DNA of 21,061 nucleotides. Origin: Psilocybe azurescens (taxonomy: Eukaryota; Basidiomycota; Agaricomycetes; Agaricales; Agrocybaceae). The stretch lies in assembly GCA_023853785.1 (NCBI GenBank), contig JAJIRX010000539.1, positions 1 through 21,061 on the forward strand, in the 5' to 3' direction. Position 1 is the first letter of the stretch, and each line of letters starts with the position of its first letter. This document shows positions 1-6,530 of the stretch, piece after piece. Position numbers and translations under genes: made by a program. The notes under the pieces are model-generated. The model ran no database searches, had not been told where the DNA came from, and saw nothing but the letters and a program-made list of their open reading frames with translations.

Positions 1-120
1 CAAGTCTTTTCTTTTTCTTTTCTCTTTCTTTTCTTTTCTTTTCCTTTTCTTTGTCATCTTTCACATCATTGATACATCATTGTACGCTCTGATGAACTTT
101 ACTTTCACTTCCATCTTTTA

Positions 121-318
121 TGATACATCTTTTGATGAACGTTTGATCTGTTTCTTATTCTTATATACATCTGTTGAACATTCAAACTCGTTTCAACTTG
201 ATCTGTTTCTTCTATTCTTATATACATCTGCTGATGAACATTCAATCTTGCTTCAACTTGATCTGTTTCTTCTATTCTTATATACATCTGCTGATGAACA
301 TTTGATCTCGCTTTCAAC
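121..318 (+). repeat. 60-bp tandem repeats in U3 of the 5' LTR
   Basis: 181-240 and 241-300 are two 60-bp units in perfect register, differing at about four positions near the start. A diverged unit precedes them (about 121-180) and a truncated start of another follows (301-318). Each full unit carries TATATACATCTGCTGATGAA. The same array is in the 3' LTR. Lying upstream of the TATA box, the units may act as enhancer-type repeats; that role is inferred. Confidence 0.85.
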
Positions 319-336
319 TAGCTGTACAGTTCATAG

Positions 337-344
337 TATTTATA
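337..344 (+). promoter_or_regulatory. TATA box of element 1 LTR promoter
   Basis: TATTTATA lies about 26-33 bases upstream of position 370, where the 11-nt self-priming sequence begins. That is normal spacing between a TATA box and a transcription start. The sequence and spacing are identical in the 3' LTR (6267-6274 and 6300). The start site itself is inferred. Confidence 0.65.
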
Positions 345-369
345 CAAGGGAGCATCTACTGTATTCTTT

Positions 370-380
370 AGCTAGTTCTT
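370..380 (+). promoter_or_regulatory. Putative mRNA 5' end / self-primer segment
   Basis: AGCTAGTTCTT is the exact reverse complement of 490-500, just outside the LTR. In S. pombe Tf1 and related chromoviruses the first 11 nt of the transcript fold back onto the primer binding site and are cut off to serve as primer. The length of 11, the position after a TATA box and the chromovirus context match that scheme. The start of R is inferred from this. Confidence 0.7.
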
Positions 381-444
381 GAGAATCCAACCTGCTTAAC
401 CTGCTCTACTCTGAACTTGAACTTGTTCTTGTAAACGATTGGTG

Positions 445-474
445 GTTAGATTACGCACACTGCGTGATTCTAAC
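445..474 (+). other. U5 hairpin of element 1
   Basis: GTTAGA (445-450) pairs with TCTAAC (469-474), and ACGCA (453-457) with TGCGT (461-465) around a CAC loop, leaving a small internal loop (TT/GAT). It lies between the putative self-primer and the primer binding site, where RNA structure is known to matter for Tf1 self-priming. The 3' LTR copy at 6375-6404 is identical. Confidence 0.6.
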
Positions 475-489
475 TTGAGATCGTAACAA

Positions 490-500
490 AAGAACTAGCT
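490..500 (+). other. Self-primed primer binding site of element 1
   Basis: AAGAACTAGCT, one base after the LTR end, is perfectly complementary to 370-380 of the transcript. It does not begin with the TGG expected of a site that pairs with the CCA end of a tRNA. I read it as a Tf1-like self-priming site. 501-725 is leader with no separate gene visible; the frame upstream of the gag ATG is open but starts without an ATG. Confidence 0.72.
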
Positions 501-725
501 TTTCACTCTACCATACTGCTTCGTCCACAAGCGGTATGGGAGCTTGAACCAGACACCACGACATCTCGAGGCGGAACCTTCTCCGCAAACTACAACACCA
601 CGACAGTGGTGAACGAACACCACATCAGACGTTCAACCCACTACCCAAACTCCAGGACTATTGTCAGGAGAAGAATACTTCACCGACGCTCTGAACCCTC
701 TGAAACCTCTGAACTGAACGAACAA

Positions 726-1657
726 ATGCCTGACCAAATGGCTATTGACACCCCGAAAACAAGGGAACTCTCTCTTAACAAACCTACGCCCTTCAACGGC
801 GAACGGTTTAAAAGCAAGAAATTCCTTCAAGAATGTATCCTCTATATGGGGATCAACAAGGACGTCTATGACACTGAACCGAAGCGAATTGCGTTCATGC
901 TCTCTTTCATGCAAGAAGGGAACGCGGTCGTCTGGAAACAACAATTCGTCCAGAACAAACTGAACCTCGACATGGGGACATCGACTTACCGACATACAAG
1001 AATTCATTGACGAATTCCAGAAGGCCTTCAAGCCAGAAGAAGAAGACATTGATGCATTGGACAAATTAAAAATGCTTCGACAAAAGAACCTGACCGCTGA
1101 ACAACTAGTAACCAAGTTCAAATTACTGGTTGGAGAAGCAGGGATGACCAACGACTCCAGCACCGCAAATAAACTCCTGATCGAGATGTTCAAGACGGCG
1201 CTAAACCCAGCGCTAGTACAGAAGATCATCCAGTCTGAGAAGAGGCCCACCAAGATCGAAGAATGGTATGACAAAGCCATGTCTTTCGATGGGAGCTACT
1301 CGACTCGCGATGGCAATAAGAGGCCCGTCTCAATCAAATGCGCAATTTATTCCCAGAGCTGTGCCAAGAAAAGGACCCCTTTGCAATGGACGTCGATGTT
1401 ATGACCACCAAGGAACGAACGAGCCTTATGAAAAGGGGGCTTGTTTCAGATGCAAACAAACAGGACATCTCGCAGTAGATTGCCCTCAGAAGAAGAAAAA
1501 CAACAACCCATTCATGCCGGGAAGGAGTTGCCAAGAAAAATGGACACCCAAGGACCTTCATGCCCATATCCGGGAGTTGAACATGGAGGAAAGGGAGGAA
1601 CTGGCAAGTTTGGCGATGGGAAACCAGGAGGAGGATAACAACACTGAGGATTTTTAA
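726..1657 (+). pseudogene. gag: gag of element 1 (capsid and CCHC nucleocapsid), frameshifted
   Basis: Structural protein that forms the virus-like particle and packages element RNA. The likely start is ATG 726 (MPDQMAIDTPK), shortly before a chromovirus-type capsid opening, LNKPTPFNGERFKSKKFL. Helical capsid sequence follows: ECILYMGINKDVYDTEPKR, then EFIDEFQKAFKPEEEDIDAL, then FKLLVGEAGMTNDSS. A CCHC zinc knuckle of form CX2CX4HX4C (CFRCKQTGHLAVDC) lies at about 1441-1482, and the frame ends at TAA 1655-1657 after an acidic tail. Homology moves between frames near 970, between about 1320 and 1370, and near 1435; the last lies in an AAAAGGGGG run. These look like single-base indels, either real decay or consensus errors. 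The frame is closed before protease, so gag and pol are not one continuous frame here. Confidence 0.85.
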
Positions 1658-1713
1658 AGCGGAGAACCGAATCGACGTCGGTCTCTCCACGATTAGGCAT
1701 CTATTCTGTATTT

Positions 1714-3776
1714 ATGGCTACACTTGAGAATAAATCTATGCATTTACCGATTTCTTTCTCTGCCATAAAAACAGAAAGCCACAAATCGCCGAAACCTTGG
1801 GTCTAATTGACTCTGGAGCTGGTGGAAAATTCATCGACCAAAACTACGGCTAGAAAACTAGGACTTGAACAAAAAAACCTGAAGAGGAGCCTCACGGTGT
1901 ACAACGTAGATGGAACTCTCAACAAGAAAGGAACAATCTCTACTTTTGTAGAACTCAATCTCACTATCGGGAACAGAACGAACAAGGAAATTCTATTTGT
2001 CTCTGGATTAGGACGACAAAAAATTATTCTAGGACTACCTTGGCTTCAGAAACGAAACCCCGACATTGATTGGGAAACTGGAAAAGTTAAATGGAGAGTT
2101 TCCAAATCTATCCGCACCACTACTGTGGAAGAAGAACTGGAAGAAACTGAACCAATCATAGACACCATGGACGTCCCACTCGAAGACTTCAACACTTTGG
2201 TAATAGATTTTATCGAAGCCAAAGACTCCAAAAGAATTGGACCAGGCATGGATCAACGCCAAAAACTACAGCTTCACAAACTCTGGCAATGGAACACGAA
2301 AATAGGACACCTGCTAAGCCTCTGGAAGAACTTATTCCCCGGACCTCCACGACTATCTCGGACTTTTTGACGAAAAAAGCAGCAGATCGATTTCCCATCT
2401 CAAGACCCTGGGACCACAAAATCGAACTGAAACCTGAATTCAAACCAAAACCATGCAAGGTCTACAGCCTCACCCCAGAAGAACAAATCGAACAGGACAA
2501 ATTTCTTAAAGAAATGCTAGACAAAGGATATATCGTCAGATCAGAATCAGACATTGCTTGGCCCTTTTCTTCGTAGCCAAGAAGGATGGAAAACTGCGAC
2601 CTTGTCAAGACTATCGATATCTAAATGAATGGACAGTAAAGAATGCCTACCCTTTGCAACGGATCCCTGATCTACTGGACAAACTCAAAGGAGCGAAATT
2701 CTTTACCAAACTGGACATCAGACAAGGATACAACAATGTTCGCGTTCAAAGGAAGATCAACGGAAAGCTGCCTTCAAAACAAATCGAGGTCTCTTTGAAC
2801 CCACAGTTATGTTCTTCGGATTATGCAATTCCCCAGCCACTTTTCAATCCATGATGGATTCGCTGTTTGAAGGCGAAATATCTGGAGGATTCGTGATTAT
2901 CTACATGGACGACATCTTAATCTTTGCTGAAAATCAAGAAGATTTGGCAAGATACGAACAGATTGTCCTGCAAAGGCTAAAGGATAACGACCTGTCCTCA
3001 AACCGGAAAAATGCGTCTTCAGACAACGAAAAGTCGAATATCTGGGAATGATAATCGAAGAAGGAAGAATCTCCATGGACCAATCAAAACTTAAAGGAAT
3101 CCGAGACTGGCCCGCACCCACCACAGTAAAGCAAGTCAGGGGATTCCTGGGATTTGGAAATTTCTACCGAAAATTCATCAGGAAGTTCTCTATGGTGGCA
3201 CAACCCCTGAACGATCTCCTAAAGAAGGACAAGAAATTCGAATGGACGGACGTAGCTCAACGAAAGCGTTTGACGAACTAAAACGACGATTCACAGAAGA
3301 ACTGGTTCTCTCTATGCCAGACCCGAGCAAACCATTTCAAATCGAATGCGACGCCTCTAAATATGCATCTGGAGCCGTTCTGACTCAACTCGATGGTAAC
3401 GGTGAAAGACACCCATGTGCATTCATTTCAAAACCTTTTCTGCGACAGAAAGGAACTATGAAATCTACGATTGAGAACTCCTGGCAATTGTACGAGCATT
3501 ACAGGAATGGAGACACTACATTCAAGGATCTGAACATACGACGATCATCCATTCTGACCACAAGAACCTGACCTACTTCAGAAGCCCAAGAAACCTGAAC
3601 AGACGGCAAGCTCGATGGTCATTATACCTATCCGAATTCGATCTGAAACTAATCCATATGCCCAGAACGAAAATGATTCAATCTGATGCTTTATCGAGAA
3701 GGCCAGATTTTATACCAGACAAAGACCATGATAATGAAGATGTGACTCTACTACCAGAAGAACTTTTGTCAATCTA
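1714..3776 (+). pseudogene. pol: pol of element 1, N-terminal part: protease, reverse transcriptase, RNase H
   Basis: ATG 1714 (MATLENKSMHLPISF) is a plausible pol start, 56 nt after the gag stop. The aspartic protease active site LIDSGAGGKFID has its Asp at 1809-1811, followed by YNVDGT and GLPWLQKRNPDIDW at about 2031-2073. RT follows with [29 protein letters not shown] (from about 2570), [13 protein letters not shown] (first catalytic Asp near 2713), [12 protein letters not shown], and YMDD at 2902-2913. RNase H starts with QIECDASKYASGAVLTQL (about 3337-3390) and continues through [10 protein letters not shown] to DALSRRPDF near 3700. Frames change many times: near 1795, 1840, 2330, 2575, 2770, 3045, 3260 and 3440. 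In RNase H the conserved YDRELLAIV reads YD-stop-ELLAIV (TGA at 3472-3474), a CGA-to-TGA change. All catalytic motifs can be recognised, but no frame joins them. Confidence 0.88.
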
Positions 3777-5287
3777 ATCGACACCGAACTACAACAAAAA
3801 TCATTGATTCGGAAGAATTCGACACAGATATTGCAGAAGTCTTGAAGGCTCTATTGCAAAAGGACCATCGAACTTACGAACTGACCTTGACGACTGGAAA
3901 ACGGAGGAATTCAATGGGAAAAATGTTATCTTTTATAAAGATAAAACATATATACCGAAGAACCAAAATCTACGCCAACAAATTGTAAAATCTTTTCATG
4001 ATCTACCATCGGCAGGACACCCGGAGAACTAGAAACTTACAATGCAGTAAAGGCACATTACTGGTGGCCTGGGATACGATCCTTCATAAAACAATACATC
4101 AAAGGCTGCGGAATCTGTCAACAATTCAAGATTAACAGAAATCCCTCTCACCCATCTTTCATGCCAATTGCCGGACCAACTTCTACACGACCATTTGCGA
4201 ACTGTTCAATGGACTTTCTAACCGACTTACCACCGGTTAAAAACAGCGCAGGACAGATTGTGGATGCACTCATGGTCGTGGTAGACCATGGGCTTACTAA
4301 GGGGTGATTTTAATACCTTGCCGGAAGAAAGGGAAACCAGGAGAGGCACTTGACGTAGAAGGAGCAGCTCAACTCTTACTTGACAATCTTTTCAAACGAT
4401 TTGGACTCCCAGACAGCATTATCTCAGACCGAGACCCCCTATTCACCGCAAAGGTCTTCCAAGAACTCATGAAACTCTTAGGGATCAAGTCCAAATTAAC
4501 GACGGCTTATCATCCAATAGGAGACGGAACCACCGAGCGATTCAACCAAGAAATAGAAGCCTACCTATCCATCTATTGTTCTTCACACCCAACCCGATTG
4601 GAACAAGTCAGTTGGAACATTAGAATTCACTCACAACAACAGAAAACACTCCGAAGGGTCAAAACCCCGTTCGAACTCACCCTAGGTTCATCTCCGCTGG
4701 CCATTCCACTCGCATTTGAGAACACCAAAGCCCCATCTGTGGAAGAAAAAGTCAAACATCTCCTGAGAGATCGAGAAGAAGCGTTAGCCGCCCATGAACT
4801 TGCAAGACAAAGGATAGCCGAGCGAAAATCGACCTTCAAACCGTTTGAGAAAGGAACGAAAGTTTGGCTAGACTCCCGCAACATCTCCACAAGGTACCAT
4901 TCGAAGATGAAACCAAAACGAGAAGGCCCATTCACAATCACAGAAGTCTTGGGACCTCTCACTTACAGACTCAAAATACCCAAGATATGGAAGATCCATG
5001 ACGTCTTCCACGCCACTCTACTCATGCCATATAACGAGACAGAAACATACGGACTGAATTTCCCTAGACCACCACCTGAAATCAAAAATAAAGAAGAACA
5101 CTGGGAAGTCGAAACCATTCTGAATCACAGAAAGACAGGACGAAAACCCAAGAAAGGAAAGCAAAAATATCAATACCTTATCAAATGGACGGGATTCCCT
5201 ATCTCTGAAGCAACGTGGGAAAAAGATGACGGCGTTCGGCGATGACAATGAGACTCTTAAAGAATACCACCAATTACACAAACTCTG
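3777..5287 (+). pseudogene. pol of element 1, C-terminal part: integrase and chromodomain
   Basis: Integrase inserts the cDNA into the host genome, and chromodomains of chromoviruses bind modified chromatin and steer target choice. The HHCC zinc-binding part ends with CGICQQ (Cys codons at about 4107 and 4116). The core D,D-35-E is intact: MDFLTD (Asp 4212-4214), SDRDPLF (Asp 4427-4429) and TERFNQEIE (Glu 4535-4537), with exactly 36 codons between the last two. A GPF/Y-type module follows (REGPFTITEVLGPLTYRLKI). The chromodomain runs from WEVETILNHRKTGRKPKKGK through YLIKWTGFPISEATWEK, about 5101-5223. The frame open from 4304 to 5245 covers most of integrase and the chromodomain; it begins at a GTG created by a frameshift, not at a real start. 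After a one-base shift near 5225 the end fits better as ..NETLKEYHQLHKL, stopping at 5287. Confidence 0.88.
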
Positions 5288-5305
5288 ATCACCGCTACCA
5301 CCCTG

Positions 5306-5633
5306 ATGCCTCGCCTTCTCCGACGTATTGCCTCTTCTTTCACTCCGAAACTCCGAAACAAACCAACTCGAAACCCCTATCTTTGATACCCCTCTGGCTG
5401 ATCAGACTGTGGAAGAGCTTGAGATGCTGCAAAGAGAAATTCTCACTGCATACAACGAAACAATTGATCGGAAGGAGACAGCAAAACAGAACTACCGCCC
5501 AGCTGCTGCTAAAGCTGCCCATCACCAAGCCAGATCTCTACGCCTCAAACTAAATCTGGTCGAACGAGAGCTCCATCGACGCCTTCCACTGATCGCCAAA
5601 GTAGTTAAAAAGGCCAAGTCGTTCTACCTCTAA
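5306..5633 (+). CDS. Small basic helical reading frame after the chromodomain (unknown)
   Basis: I do not recognise this protein. It begins soon after the integrase-chromodomain stop. An ATG at 5306 opens MPRLLRRIASSFTPK, but continuing to the longer downstream frame (to TAA 5631-5633) needs one frameshift near 5345-5360. That frame alone has no ATG before the Met codon near 5424. The downstream part looks helical and possibly coiled-coil (ADQTVEELEMLQREILTAYN, then ARSLRLKLNLVERELHRRLP) and ends basic (IAKVVKKAKSFYL). No signal peptide, membrane segment or zinc knuckle is visible, so it does not resemble an envelope gene. It could be a separate small ORF or a C-terminal extension of pol reached by readthrough. 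Confidence 0.45.
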
Positions 5634-5664
5634 ACCATACCTCCAATTACCAGAACAATGCAAC

Positions 5665-5891
5665 ATGTCTTTCATCAATACTCCCGCTGCTTCTTCCTCT
5701 TCTACTCCCGCCAACCCACGTCTGCAAGGCAAACAACCTGCCATACCCCGTTCACGCCTCAAACACTGTCAACTCCTGAAGCCCTGGACCTCTTCACCCG
5801 ACGACGCCCGGAATCGCCAACACCACAGGCAAACCATACGGAGACTATTGAGCCCACTGAAGTAATGGACTTCACTCCTTCTGAGGCATAA
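5665..5891 (+). pseudogene. Second small frame before the 3' LTR, Ser/Pro-rich (unknown)
   Basis: ATG 5665 begins MSFINTPAASSSSTPANPRL, rich in Ser, Pro and Thr. Near 5760 the frame that carries on most sensibly is the neighbouring one (TLSTPEALDLFTRRRPESPT), which runs to TAA 5889-5891 just before the polypurine tract, with an acidic end (EVMDFTPSEA). That implies one single-base shift. It looks disordered and I know no family for it. It may be the end of the preceding small frame or an independent protein; confidence that it is coding is moderate to low. Confidence 0.35.
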
Positions 5892-5910
5892 GGAGTGTAG
5901 TACGGGGTAA
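5891..5910 (+). other. Polypurine tract region of element 1
   Basis: The 20 bases before the 3' LTR are purine-rich (AAGGAGTGTAGTACGGGGTA and neighbours). A CGGGGTAA core abuts the TGTTACGA start of the LTR, which is where plus-strand synthesis would be primed. The tract is interrupted by pyrimidines, so its exact limits are uncertain. Confidence 0.5.
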
Positions 5911-6418
5911 TGTTACGACAAGTCTTTTTTCTTTTTTCTTTTCTCTTTTCTTTTTCTTTTTCTTTTTCCTTTTCTTTGTCATCTTTCACATCATTGATAC
6001 ATCATTGTACGCTCTGATGAACTTTACTTTCACTTCCATCTTTTATGATACATCTTTTTGATGAACGTTTGATCTGTTTCTCTTATTCTTATATACATCT
6101 GCTGATGAACATTCAAACTCGTTTCAACTTGATCTGTTTCTTCTATTCTTATATACATCTGCTGATGAACATTCAAATTCGTTTCAACTTGATCTGTTTC
6201 TTCTATTCTTATATACATCTGCTGATGAACATTTGATCTCGTTTCAACTAGCTGTACAGTTCATAGTATTTATACAAGGGAGCATCTACTGTATTCTTTA
6301 GCTAGTTCTTGAGAATCCAACCTGCTTAACCTGCTCTACTCTAAACTTGAACTTGTTCTTGTAAATGATTGGTGGTTAGATTACGCACACTGCGTGATTC
6401 TAACTTGAGATCGTAACA
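5911..6418 (+). repeat. 3' LTR of element 1
   Basis: 508 bp, TGTTACGA..TCGTAACA. It aligns along its whole length with 1-488. Visible differences include homopolymer lengths in the T/C tract, a few changed bases in the second 60-bp unit, a 3-base difference in the first unit, and G/A and C/T differences near 6342 and 6366. Tandem 60-bp units sit at 6121-6180 and 6181-6240 with a diverged one before. The TATA box is at 6267-6274 and the self-primer copy at 6300-6310. Confidence 0.95.
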
Positions 6419-6530
6419 CTGTGGCTCACAGGACTTTGTAAGAAGTAAGGACAGTATATTGCATTTTAAACACATGGTCAATTTGTACAGTATATAGAAA
6501 GAATATAAGATATCAGCCTTTGAGAGTGCC
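6419..6530. other. Flank between element 1 and the Plavaka-like gene
   Basis: 112 bp of A/T-rich sequence with no reading frame of note. It is probably the 3' untranslated or downstream region of the minus-strand transposase-like gene, into which element 1 inserted. No terminal inverted repeat of a DNA transposon is recognisable here. Confidence 0.5.

Larger units (their letters stand above)
1..488 (+). repeat. 5' LTR of element 1 (first 8 bases outside window)
   Basis: Position 1 corresponds to 5919 of the 3' LTR, and the repeat ends at 488 with TCGTAACA, as the 3' copy does at 6418. It opens with a T/C-rich tract (1-58) whose homopolymer lengths differ between the two LTRs. It then holds 60-bp tandem units, a TATA box (337-344), the putative transcript start (about 370) and a strong hairpin near its end (445-474). 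Confidence 0.95.
1..6418 (+). mobile_element. Ty3/Gypsy chromovirus (Tf1/sushi-like), nearly full length, element 1
   Basis: Two near-identical direct repeats (1-488 and 5911-6418) flank a 5.4-kb interior with gag, protease, RT, RNase H, integrase and a C-terminal chromodomain in Ty3/Gypsy order. The 3' LTR starts TGTTACGA and ends TCGTAACA, a perfect 8-bp inverted repeat with TG..CA termini. The window opens 8 bases inside the 5' LTR, so the left target-site duplication cannot be seen; the right flank is CTGTG. The chromodomain and the self-priming complementarity both place it with chromoviruses of the Tf1/sushi type. Reading frames are broken by many single-base shifts and at least one in-frame stop, so this copy is probably not autonomous as assembled. 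The two LTRs differ by a handful of substitutions plus several indels. Confidence 0.95.

Noticed and set aside
105..317. Minus-strand repeat protein in the LTR (MYIRIEETDQVE units)
   Set aside because: The protein repeat is just the 60-bp DNA repeat read in a frame that has no stop, since 60 is divisible by 3. The same thing appears at 6030-6218. No other sign of coding.
121..318. Regular repeats considered as a CRISPR array
   Set aside because: The units are contiguous 60-bp tandem copies without unique spacers, inside an LTR of a eukaryotic element.
60..320. CTGATGA motifs in the LTR 60-bp units, considered as hammerhead ribozyme cores
   Set aside because: No GAAA strand follows at stem II distance in any unit, so the catalytic core cannot form.
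633..1280. 215-residue open frame on the minus strand
   Set aside because: It lies antisense to gag of element 1, whose capsid homology is clear on the plus strand. It has no recognisable motif.
5306..5891. Envelope-like gene after pol in element 1
   Set aside because: No signal peptide, transmembrane segment or Cys pattern is visible; kept only as unknown small frames.
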